Positions 54,391 to 62,800 of a DNA stretch of 64,000 nt are shown in pieces (position 1 is the first letter of the stretch; each line of letters opens with the position of its first letter). Both the position numbers and the translations under genes were made by a program. The notes below the pieces were generated by a model, which was not told where the DNA came from, ran no database searches, and saw nothing but the letters and a program-made list of their open reading frames with translations. Origin of the DNA: Acridotheres tristis (taxonomy: Eukaryota > Chordata > Aves > Passeriformes > Sturnidae); NCBI GenBank assembly GCA_037013685.1, contig CM072885.1:69977785-70041784 (forward strand), read 5' to 3'.

Positions 54391-54888
54391 CTGTGACTCC
54401 ACAGGTGCTCTCAGGAGACTCTCCAGGACCTTACACTGTGTCTGTGACTCCACAGGTGCTCTCAGGTGCCTCTCCAGGACCTTACACTGTGTGTCTGTGA
54501 CTCCACAGGTGCTCTCAGGTGCCTCTCCAGGACCTTACACTGTGTCTGTGACTCCACAGGTGCTCTCAGGTGCTTCTCCAGGACCTTACACTGTGTCTGT
54601 GACTCCACAGGTGCTCTCAGGTGCCTCTCCAGGACCTTACACTGTGTGTCTGTGACTCCACAGGTGCTCTCAGGAGACTCTCCAGGACCTTACACTGTGT
54701 GTCTGTGACTCCACAGGTGCTCTCAGGTGCTTCTCCAGGACCTTACACTGTGTCTGTGACTCCACAGGTGCTCTCAGGTGCCTCTCCAGGACCTTACACT
54801 GTGTCTGTAGCTCCACAGGTGCTCTCAGGAGACTCTCCAGGACCTTACACTGTGTGTCTGTGACTCCACAGGTGCTCTCAGGTGCTCC
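54391..54888. repeat. 51/53-bp minisatellite, about 9.6 copies
   Basis: Units begin CTGTGACTCCACAGGTGCTC and end CCAGGACCTTACACTGTGT. They start at 54391, 54442, 54495, 54546, 54597, 54650, 54703, 54754, 54805 and 54858 (partial). Lengths alternate irregularly between 51 and 53 because of an extra GT before some units. An internal hexamer differs among units (GAGACT, GTGCCT, GTGCTT). Units 4-6 and 7-9 show the same order, giving a three-unit higher-order period. The GT indel shifts frame, so the three overlapping open frames here are artefacts. Confidence 0.95.
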
Positions 54889-57329
54889 AGCGATTTACAG
54901 ATTAAGAACCTAATGCCTGGCTCTTCCTCAGCAAACGAAGATGAGCCAGGAGAGCAAGCCAGTGACCACATTTTGGCATGACTTTCTGGCAATTACAGTG
55001 GCCCTATTTATCACCCAACGTCTCCTTTTCATTGCCTGTGTGCTCCAGCCTTCTAGAGCCTGGCTTATCTTCCAGCTGTCTGGCCAAGTCTGCTGCAGGG
55101 AGCTGTGACCACAGGATCCAGCCTCCCCAACACAGGACAAACTGGTCACAGGGATAGGGAGTGACCAGGAAACACAGAAAACACATTACCAACACTATTC
55201 TAGCAGGGCACTGCCCAGCTGACCCACTCTCCAGAGTCTGCTTTGTGCCCAGCTCTGTTTTCAGCAAGGGTGTAACAGCACTGCCACAGCTCCCACTGCT
55301 GTTACTGCTGGCTACAGGCAAAGAGGTATTTAAATAGGTGTTTTCAGACACCACCCCCCTCACACACACACACTTATTTCTCTGCAAGCTGTTGAAACTG
55401 GATCCTTTTATGGGAATGTACAAAAGAGGGGTTTTCATAAGCAAGCTGGAGGTTGTGGAAGGCACAGTTGCTGCTCTGTTGAGGTAGCTGACAGTGCTCC
55501 ATGGCCCTTCCACCCCATTAAATTCACCCTGCTGTGCTGCCCACTGATTTGTGCCTTCCTTTCCACACAGATTCACAAATATGGTCACAGTCAAAAGACA
55601 GGACCTCATTCATATTTTATGTAATATTTCCTTGCATCCCAAAGGGAAAGAAAGGAGAGAGGAGGAAGACTTCGAAGGACTGGGATGTTTTTATTGGCTT
55701 TCCAGTTCTTTTGTCTCCCACCCAGGACTACAGGAAAACATTTTTACTATTTATACTATCCTATTGAAGTCTACAAAAAGGATACAGCAGGTAAAAGAGG
55801 CTCTGGTTGATCCTGTGCTGGTATAGCATTTTAACAGAGCACTTCAAAGGTAGTTTTTTATTTTTTAAATATCAGCTCTCAAACTATTAAGAATACCAGG
55901 CAGAGAGGACTCTTTTAGTGTTTCAGTTTTCCTGCAAGTATTTCAATGTTCTCTTGCATTACTTTGAATCCAGCCAAAAGACTGGACAACCACAGAAACC
56001 ATCAACTGATTGTGAGATAAACCAAAGGGGAACCACTGAAGTTGCAAAACTTTGGTAGGACAGTAAAATATGAATACAAAAGGGGGATGGGGTAAGGGCA
56101 GCAGGGAAGAAGGAAGAGTTTAAACTTATCCCAGTATATTATCAGCATTCCCTCAGGCATTCTGTTCAAAAAGGTGGAATTTAATCTGCATTGCCTTTGA
56201 ATAAGCAGCATAATCTCTAAGAACTTCTGCCTCACATACACCTTTTCTCCTGATAGCTGACAGAACTCCCTCACTGACAGCGTTCTGGTAAAATACCTTC
56301 AGGGTAAATGTGCTTTTATAAACAACCCATTCCCAAGTTACTGAAACTGTAATACATTTATAGGACAGAACCTTGGCATGTGTAATCTAAAAGTCACTTT
56401 GGGGAACTGGAGCTGGCTGATGGCAGCTGAGTCTGGCTTAATGCTCTTACCAGCACATCCTATCTCCTGCCTTCTCTTGTGCAGATTTTTTCTAAAATAA
56501 ACATTACCTTACAGTTCCCAAACTGACACAGGAGCATGATTAGGCTCAGCCTCCTCATTTCCTCATCCCTGTGGTGCAAGGACTTGTTAGAGTGGTCATG
56601 GAGCTGTCAAGTTAATGCAACACCCCTGAACTACCCGAGAGAGATTCAACCCTCATGTTCCCCACTCCTCATCTCACCAGAGGAAAGGCTGGCTGTAGAA
56701 ATGGATTTTTAACATTTATGCCTCCCCCTTGTGTCTCTACCATATGAACTCGCCAGACTGTGTTCATTTCACAAAAGATCTCTATAAATGCAAACTTTAC
56801 ACACGGTGCTGCTTTAGATTGCTGGGAAACATGTAAATCCAGGAGAGCATTGATATAAAACTTCTTTGAGTTGCTGAGTCTAAAATCTCCTGTGGAAATC
56901 AGCCAGAATTATAACTGCTACAGAAGTCATCTAATATTTAACAGAGGATAGGGAGCATAATATTCCATGCCTTCATTGAACACAAGCCATGAAAAGATAA
57001 ATTGAATATTACTAATTCTGGTCTACCAGCAAAGAATAGTGCTGCCACTCACTTAATGAGATTTGTGTTTGATTTCGGTTTGAGAAGTTTGTTTTAGTGT
57101 TGCTTATTGTTGGGCTTTTTCTTAAAAAGTGATAAAAGTACTTTTATTTGGTAGAACCCAGAGAAAATAGCATGAAAAGCCAAGGAAGAGAGAATTCCTG
57201 GCGTGATCCCAACCTCCCTGACAAGAAGGTCAGAGATGTCCTTTTTTCTGAAGAGTTGCACAGAGGGAGCAAAAAAAGTTACCCAAAGACAAGCAGAAAA
57301 AAAAAAAAATAATCAGAAGTCAAACATAC
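54889..57329. other. Intron segment next to the RERG coding exon
   Basis: It contains a (CA) run at 55361-55373 and an A-rich tract just after the donor (57298-57309). The 201-codon minus-strand frame at 55004-55609 has no recognisable domain and is not supported as an exon. Confidence 0.4.
55361..55373. repeat. (CA)n microsatellite, short
   Basis: About six and a half CA units. It is a minor simple repeat. Confidence 0.8.
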
Positions 57330-57390
57330 CTGACTTGCCCACGCCAGCTCGACCGAAAATCGCCAGCTTCACTTCTGCACTCTTGGCCAT
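57330..57390 (-). CDS. RERG: RERG first coding exon (partial CDS, residues 1-20)
   Basis: This exon encodes the N-terminus of RERG, a cytosolic Ras-superfamily GTPase. In mammals RERG is known as an estrogen-induced growth inhibitor that lacks the usual C-terminal lipidation box. Read on the minus strand, the ATG (57388-57390) opens a 20-residue stretch starting MAKSAEVKLAIFGR and ending in the P-loop GRAGVGKS. That matches the GxxxxGKS nucleotide-binding motif and the RERG N-terminus as I know it. The last exon base is the first base of the next codon (phase 1), and the donor reads TCAG|GTATGT at 57329-57324. The start has a strong Kozak context, with A at -3 and G at +4. Full-length RERG is about 199 residues. 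The remaining exons were not found and should lie left of position 1. Another RERG-like Ras paralogue is possible but less likely. Confidence 0.93.
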
Positions 57391-57465
57391 GCTGGCAGGA
57401 ACAGCAGCAGTGGCAAACTCACTCAATTATCCAAAGTGAAGCACAACTGCTCCCAGCTCCTGCCT

Positions 57466-57483
57466 TCAGCCTCGCCGTGTCAT
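57466..57483 (-). other. Upstream ORF in the RERG leader (5 codons)
   Basis: An ATG on the minus strand at 57481-57483 opens a five-codon frame (MTRRG) that stops with TGA at 57466-57468, 75 nt before the RERG start codon. It lies inside the predicted leader exon whichever upstream promoter is used, unless transcription starts closer to the RERG ATG than this. Short upstream ORFs commonly lower translation of the main frame. Here that role is inference only. The A at -3 of the upstream ATG suggests it could be recognised. Confidence 0.5.
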
Positions 57484-57485
57484 TG

Positions 57486-57493
57486 TGACGTCA
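57486..57493. promoter_or_regulatory. Consensus CRE (TGACGTCA)
   Basis: This is a perfect palindromic cAMP response element, the binding site known for CREB/ATF factors. It lies 96-103 bp upstream of the RERG ATG and 67 bp downstream (in gene orientation) of a GC box. If the upstream acceptor is used, this site is inside the 5' leader; if transcription starts locally, it is a proximal promoter element. The sequence match is exact, while function is inferred. Confidence 0.55.
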
Positions 57494-57560
57494 ATGCAGA
57501 GCCTGGGGAAGAACACCACAAGGATGGAACTGCAAGGAGCCAGGCTCTCCCCTTCCCCTG

Positions 57561-57569
57561 CCCGCCCCC
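57561..57569 (-). promoter_or_regulatory. GC box (GGGGGCGGG) upstream of the CRE
   Basis: On the minus strand this is an Sp1/KLF-type GC box within a G-rich run. It sits about 170 bp upstream of the RERG start codon and shortly before the CRE. Together the two sites look like a compact proximal promoter, an alternative to promoter use in the CpG island about 1.4 kb upstream. There is no TATA box between them and the ATG. Confidence 0.4.
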
Positions 57570-58836
57570 TCCTTTCTTTCTTCTTTTTAAATAATCCTGA
57601 TAACTGATTTAAGCATTGCAGTAACACCACCGACACATTTGGCACTGTTTGTGCAGAACCTGCCTTCAGCTTCCTGCCTATTGCTCTTTGCTTCACACTG
57701 GCACTGTAAGATTGCAAAAGGTATTTAACAACCCCAAGCACCTGCCTTGCAGGGCTCCTAATTATTTATTTCTTCCTTTCTCTTTCAGCTGAAATTGCAT
57801 AAATTTACTGTATTTGAATCATATGCAGGGAATTATTTTTTGTAGAATATATTTAATAGCTGTGAGCACTCACTAGGAATAACTGCAGAGACCTACTCTT
57901 TCCTTAAGCCTCCAGCTCCAAAAAGGTTTCAATTACTCAGCAGCAGTTGCTTAAAACCCTTTAAGCACTTGGACCTTGCTCAGTGCCTAAACAAATCCAT
58001 ACCCAGAAAGTTCTCTAGCGCTCCTTTTTAAGCTGCCTCAGCTCACACATAAACATTCAGCAAAGCATGGGGTGAGCAGAAGGATGCCACAGTTTCTGGT
58101 ACTGCACTTCGGGCATGGGAATTATCTGTTCACAGTTTTGCTGCATGACCTTGATTTCCCTAACCTGGCCAGTAAAATCTATAACCATGCCTTTAGTTGC
58201 AGAATGCTTTAAGATCTTCAGTGAAAACATGGAAATCCTGATGATGATGATCCTCAGCCCTGACTAAAACGTCAAATACTCGGTCTTCCCTTAAAGCAGG
58301 GTAGAACTTTACGTGTGATTGCAGCCAGCTAGGGGTTTGCTGCTGAGCTGAAGTACCCACTTTAGCCATGAATTCTAACACTGGCGTAGGGTGCTTCCCG
58401 TGTCAGCACTCCTCGCTCTACAGCAAAATGCATTTCTAACGCGCTTTTTGAAAAAAGAAGAAGAAAGGAAAAAAAGCCTAAAGCTTTTTCCTATACAAAA
58501 ACGCTTGTAAAAAGAAAAAGTACAGACATCTTACATAGAGAACGGTCCCGATTCATCTCTGATGTCGAAATGTTCCTGATTTCTTTTGCCTCAGAATACG
58601 AGACCACTCTCAGCCTGCACGGGCAGGCAGAGGTACAAACTGTTTCAGGACGTGGCGGAACGGGATATTCAGGGACTGGGACACGGCGCTTGCCTCCCGC
58701 GAAAGCTCCCGGCAGAGCTGCTGCCACATTTCCGTGCCGGTTCTGTCCCTCCGGACGGGCTCTGCTCCGCACGGCTCCGGGCAGGTGCGGTCCGCCCGCT
58801 TCCAGTGGCTGCGGTCACCGGCGCTGCCTGGCCCCG

Positions 58837-58885
58837 CATCCTCATCCTCATCCTCATCCTCATCCTCATCCGCATCCGCATCCCC
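58837..58885. repeat. Hexanucleotide tandem repeat (CATCCT)n with CATCCG variants
   Basis: The plus strand carries about eight copies of CATCCT-type units. The distal units have changed to CATCCG and CATCCC. On the minus strand it reads (AGGATG)n and lies about 60-110 bp into the predicted RERG intron 1, just after the donor. The array is stop-free in several frames and gives rise to spurious long ORFs. Confidence 0.85.
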
Positions 58886-58943
58886 ATCCTCCTCCCGTGT
58901 GCCCGCACCCGCGGGGATCCCCGCACCGCCCGCCCGGCCTCAC

Positions 58944-59075
58944 CTCTCTGCGCGGCTCCGGGCGCTCCCGCCGGCACCGCGGCACGGCCGCTCACTGCGG
59001 AGGGGCCGCACGCTGCGGAGGGGCCGCACGCTGCGGAGGGGCCGCTCACTGCGGAGGGGCCGCTCGGTGCCGCTC
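58944..59075 (-). other. RERG: Predicted noncoding first exon of RERG (start approximate)
   Basis: The minus-strand donor AGAGAG|GTGAGG at 58944 lies in the middle of a CpG island, with GC boxes about 140 bp upstream at 59081-59106. This is the arrangement expected for a TATA-less noncoding first exon. RERG in mammals is known to start with a noncoding exon upstream of the ATG exon. The transcription start is not determinable by eye; 59075 is a guess just below the GC boxes. An 18-bp tandem repeat covers much of the presumed exon and start region. Confidence 0.4.
58986..59075. repeat. 18-bp GC-rich tandem repeat, about 4.5 copies
   Basis: Units of the form GGCCGCTCACTGCGGAGG start at 58986, 59004, 59022 and 59040, with a partial fifth copy from 59058. 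The second and third units share the variant GCACG in place of CTCAC, while the first and fourth are of the CTCAC type. A short 10-bp duplication (GTGCCGCTCG) follows. The array coincides with the predicted start and first exon of RERG, so copy number could affect the leader or the promoter. Confidence 0.85.
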
Positions 59076-59080
59076 GGTGC

Positions 59081-59106
59081 CGCCCGCCCCTCCGCCCCTC
59101 CGCCCG
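59081..59106 (-). promoter_or_regulatory. Clustered GC boxes in the CpG island
   Basis: The minus strand carries repeated GGGGCGG cores separated by GGA spacers, the known binding sequence for Sp/KLF factors. They lie about 140-160 bp upstream of the predicted exon-1 donor. This matches the usual position relative to a TATA-less start site on the minus strand. The match is direct; use is inferred. Confidence 0.5.
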
Positions 59107-59164
59107 GCAGCGGCTCCGCAGCGCCCGCGGAGCTCCCGCGCCCCCTGCGGGCAGCCCCGAGCGG

Positions 59165-59355
59165 CACCGAGAGGGAGAGATCCGGGAGGGACGCGGAGGG
59201 GAGCGGGAGGGAGGGAGCGACAGGGATGCGGAGCGACAGGGATGCGGAGTGCAGCGGGAGGGATGCGGAGCGGAGAGGGAGGGACGCGGAGAGGAGCGGG
59301 AAGGAGGGAGCGGGAGGGATACGGAGCTGGAGCGATGTGGAGCGGAGCACTAGCG
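59165..59355. repeat. Degenerate leading edge of the 21-bp minisatellite
   Basis: The same GGGAGGGA and GATGCGGAG motifs occur here, but at irregular spacings and with more substitutions, including AGCGACAGGGATGCGG twice in a row near 59216-59245. It grades into the regular array at 59356. This is the pattern expected at the older, less homogenised edge of a minisatellite. Confidence 0.7.
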
Positions 59356-59712
59356 ATGCGGAGCCAGGCGGGAGGGATGCGGAGCCAGGCGGGAGGGATG
59401 CGGAGCGGAGCGGGAGGGATGCGGAGCCAGGCGGGATGGATGCGGAGCGGAGCGGGAGGGATGCGGAGCCAGGCGGGAGGGATGCGGAGCCAGGCGGGAG
59501 GGATGCGGAGCGGAGCGGGATGGATGCGGAGCGGAGCGGGAGGGATGCGGAGCGGAGCGGGAGGGATGCGGAGCGGAGCGGGATGGATGCGGAGCCGAGC
59601 GGGAGGGATGCGGAGCGGAGCGGGAGGGATGCGGAGCGGAGCGGGATGGATGCGGAGCGGAGCGGGAGGGATGCGGAGCGGAGCGGGAGGGATGCGGAGC
59701 GGAGCGGGAAGG
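59356..59712. repeat. 21-bp minisatellite, 17 units
   Basis: Seventeen consecutive 21-bp units begin with ATGCGGAGC; all spacings are exactly 21 bp. Units differ by two main variants: GGAGCGG versus GGAGCCAGG in the first half, and GGGAGGG versus GGGATGG in the second half. The ATGG variant falls at units 4, 8, 11 and 14, so the last nine units form three 63-bp higher-order repeats. Being a multiple of three and free of stops, the array creates long open frames on both strands that encode only seven-residue repeats. It lies within the CpG island, upstream of the predicted RERG start. Confidence 0.95.
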
Positions 59713-59860
59713 AGGTAGCGGGAGGGATGAGAAGAGGGAGGAAGGGACACAAAGGGCCGGGGTGGCTCCGTCCCCTCGCCGTGTCCTCCCGGGAGTGTAA
59801 CCCGTGCCCGAGAGGAAGGGACGCAGCCCTGCAATTCGGCGGTACCGCAGCCTTTAATTA

Positions 59861-62800
59861 TGTGGGACAACAGCTGCTGTTCGCTTGCATGGATTCTGAG
59901 TCCGGCCAAGGCTGCCCTGCAGTTTATTTTAACATCTCAAGCGCTCTCCTTGCCTTTCTCGCTCCCTCAGTGCCGCTCAAGCAGAACTGATCTGTGCCAC
60001 CCTGTGCGGAGCCAGTCCTGACGCGTGTGACAGCAAAGTGACCGCAGGGATGCTGCCCCATCACGCTGCTTTCCGGTGGCACCAACTTTTTATTCTGAGC
60101 CTTTCCTTTTTATTCTGATCCTTTCCTTTTTACTCTGAACTTTTCCTTTTTATTCCGAGCTTTTCATTTTCACTCCGAGCTTTTCCTCCCGACTTCCGCA
60201 CGTGGCTTATGGCAGAAGAAAGTGATGTTATTTCAATTTCAAACGGGCAGAACGAATCATGTAAATACATCAGCTTCTGCAAGAGGTTCGTGTCAGAGCC
60301 GGGGATCAAGTTCTGAGATGATAGGACCGAATTCACCGGACAGCTCTTACTTCCTTGTTTATTAAACTACCCAGTAATATAAAGATACATTAGTAACAGA
60401 TGTGAACCAGAGCTGGAAAGCGCTTAGAGTTCAGTGGATGTTCCTCCTCTGTTTCTGTTCCAACTCAGATCTGAATGAGATACCAGATGAGGAAAAGAAA
60501 AAGCTCTTCTCTCATTGTCTTCCTTCATGCAAAATTAAATAGAAGTTGGATTGGAAAAGATGTTTCATGGTCCAAGTTTTTCTACAGGAGCAAGATAAGT
60601 GTTTAGGGGGCAGGGTGGCAGTTCTGAGGAGAAGCGAGAACCTAATTCCCTCTAAGAAATGCCAGTTGCAGGCACTCAGGAGCAGATCTCAAAACAGTTG
60701 CATTGCATATCACAGAAAGGCAAAAAGAAATTAGAAGGCAGATATGAAAGCAGTTGTGTGGTTTATACTTCTTAAAAGCAAAGGCTTTAAGCCTTCTCTC
60801 ACTGCTTGGTTTGCATAATTTAGAGGGATTAGCTTTTTCCATCCTCCTAAGAGAGCAACTGATGCGTATTTACATCTGGGGAAATGTGTGTTAGTCTCGA
60901 GGCCTGACATTTGTTTTGTGTCTATGGAATTCACCCTGCATGGGGCTGTCAAATTAAATACAATAACTGGGTTTTCCAAAACAGCAGATAATTTATTGGT
61001 CATTAAAATCCCAGTGGCTGTGCAGTCAGCTTGTACTGAAGTCTCCTATTGGTGAAGAATTCAGTAAACACTAACCATGGACACAGGCAAAGGTTTCAGA
61101 GGGTTGAGACCCAAGACTGGTCCAGGAGTGCTCCAGTTGCTGTTTGTTTTCTGTCTACTCACATAATGTTGATGAGGTTTTGGGTGTTTTTTCCTACCCA
61201 AAATGGATTTTGAAAGCCTTAATCTTTAATGCTGTAGTTAAGGGCCATCTTGCTTTGTCATAAGCAATGGTTTTTTGGTTGTTGTAGCTGACATGTATTT
61301 TCTCAATAGTTCTGCCATTTCTGCTGATCAAAAAATGTGCTTATAGGTGTTACCTTGGCACAGGTAATGAGATCAATGAGTGAAGTCCATCTGACTGCCT
61401 GGAGGATGGGGCAAGTTCCTTTCCTGCCTTTCCATTTTATGAACATTTGAGAGAAGGGAAGCAATGCTGGGGTCTGATCCCTGATGATCTGTGAGCTGTC
61501 AGTCTGAATTCAGCCTCATCCAGCAGAAAATCTGGAGAACCCACTTTCCCCTCCATCAGAGGAAAGTGTTCCTAGGTTTCTCCCATTTGCCACTTGGTGA
61601 GTTCACTTAGTGTTTCACAGCTTAATTAATTTTTGAAAACAGCACTTTGGTATATTTAAAAACATTATTCTTGTTTCACCAGGAGGAAGAACAATCCCAG
61701 CCCAAGAGGATAGTTGTCTTATGGGAATGACTGGCTGAAGTGGAGGGAATCTCACTCCTCTTGGTACACTCCTTTCCTACAGATGTGTGGGATATATCTG
61801 GCTTAGCTCCCTGATATCCAGACCTGGCTGCACCACTTTTCACTTAGGAAGATGCCACTAGTAGTCCACAACAAGAATTTCGGTTAATTTATGGTCTAGC
61901 CTGTAGTCAGAGCTTTGGACTGCAGTCTGAGCTTCTTCACCAGAAACCTTGGTGGCTGAGGAGCAGATAAGGAAATAGGAGTGTGAATTGGAATGCCAAT
62001 GAAGCCACATTCCTAAGTCAATACAGAATGCTGATTCAGGATTGATTGACAGAAGTTCATCCAAGCAGTTACAGTTGACAGAAGTATTTTAGAAAGACTC
62101 ACAATTTCAAGTACCACTAAACAATACTATACAGGCTTAAAAATATATACCCAGGTGCTGCCAAAGTGCAGAGAGTTCCTTCTGCCTGGTCTAGAGGTGC
62201 TACTTTTTAATGTCAAGCACTTCCACTGGCTTATTTTTTCATCCTGGTCTGTTTTCAGAAGGAATCTTTTTTGTGGAAGCCAATGGCATTTGACTCCTGA
62301 AAGGTGGGAGAGAAGACTGGTGTGACACTGCAGGCCTGGCAGCTGGCACGTGAAGAAGACATAGGAGCAAGAAAGGAGCTGAAGTTCTGGGTTGTTGTTT
62401 TTTTTGTTTGAGGTTTTTCTTTTGTTTTGTTTTGAAGCTGGAAATCCCATTATAGATGGCAATTCTGTAGGTTTCAACAACTTCCAAAGCAAGATTTGGG
62501 TACGAGGTTTGTTGAGACTCATGAGAGATGAAAAACAAGACACAGATTTCAGAAGGTCGTTTAGGAGTCTTTGAATCCTGTGGAGCTGAGGGGCATTTCA
62601 TCCTCTGAGCACCTCTGTGCAGCTGAGTCCCAGAGTCTACAAACCGTGGAGCAGAGCATGTCCTGGAGGCATGGATGAGAGAACAGAGCCCTCTGCTACA
62701 ATTCCTGCAGTAAGGAAGGGGCTGCTCAGCTCAGGGCTGCTGGTGTAGAGAACAGCCCAGATGTGCCACGAGGATTGGTCCAGAACACAGCACATCTGCT

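Larger units (their letters stand above)
1..57329 (-). other. RERG: RERG long intron after the first coding exon (5' part)
   Basis: Everything left of the donor at 57328-57329 is read as the start of the intron that follows the first RERG coding exon. RERG in mammals spans over 100 kb because of very long introns, so more than 57 kb without an exon is plausible. I looked on the minus strand for the following coding segments and for the last exon, which should show a long open frame with the NKAD-type guanine-binding motif. I found neither. No nested gene was recognised on either strand. Confidence 0.6.
57391..57502 (-). other. RERG: RERG 5' leader in the ATG-containing exon, with predicted splice acceptor
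   Basis: This is the predicted noncoding part of the exon that carries the RERG ATG. On the minus strand, the tract TGTTCTTCCCCAG ends at 57503 and makes a good pyrimidine-rich splice acceptor, so the exon would start at 57502 and be 173 nt long. The leader contains a five-codon upstream ORF and a CRE palindrome. A second, weaker acceptor-like stretch (GCTGTTCCTGCCAG) lies directly before the ATG. The leader could instead start at a nearby transcription start site, because a GC box and the CRE sit just upstream. The acceptor is seen in the sequence; its use is inferred. Confidence 0.55.
57503..58943 (-). other. RERG: Predicted RERG intron 1
   Basis: This 1,441-bp interval joins a strong minus-strand donor (GAGAG|GTGAGG at 58944/58943) to the acceptor at 57503-57504. 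It contains the GC box at 57561-57569 and an extended nuclear-receptor half-site (TGACCTTGA, 58146-58154). It also holds a 62-codon minus-strand open frame (58193-58381) that I do not regard as a gene, and a hexanucleotide tandem repeat close to the donor. It rests on splice-site consensus only; no transcript evidence is available. Confidence 0.45.
58600..59860. promoter_or_regulatory. CpG island, likely RERG promoter
   Basis: This is the only stretch in the window that is dense in CG dinucleotides and strongly GC-rich, and it stands out sharply from the AT-leaning flanks. It begins roughly 1.1 kb upstream of the predicted RERG leader exon. It contains three tandem repeat families (6-bp, 18-bp and 21-bp units), clustered GC boxes and a consensus minus-strand splice donor. 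The best reading is the main RERG promoter. A divergent plus-strand noncoding transcript is also possible, since island promoters are often bidirectional. Boundaries are visual. Confidence 0.7.

Noticed and set aside
54197..54863. Plus-strand open frames of 80-152 codons with repeated 17-residue blocks
   Set aside because: They coincide with the 51/53-bp minisatellite. The 2-bp length variant breaks the frame repeatedly, so no single frame is maintained across the array.
54391..54888. CRISPR-like regular spacing
   Set aside because: Units are contiguous and nearly identical over their full length, with no unique spacers, and the context is a vertebrate intron.
55004..55609. 201-codon minus-strand open frame
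   Set aside because: It has no recognisable domain, includes a CA repeat giving CVCVRG-type sequence, and shows no exon-like splice framing.
58570..59990. Long overlapping open frames on both strands (382 and 418 codons plus, 270 and 287 codons minus)
   Set aside because: They run through stop-free GC-rich tandem arrays with periods divisible by three. Their products are only seven-residue repeats (for example MRSGAGG) in three or more frames at once, with no domain. This is what a minisatellite gives, not a gene.
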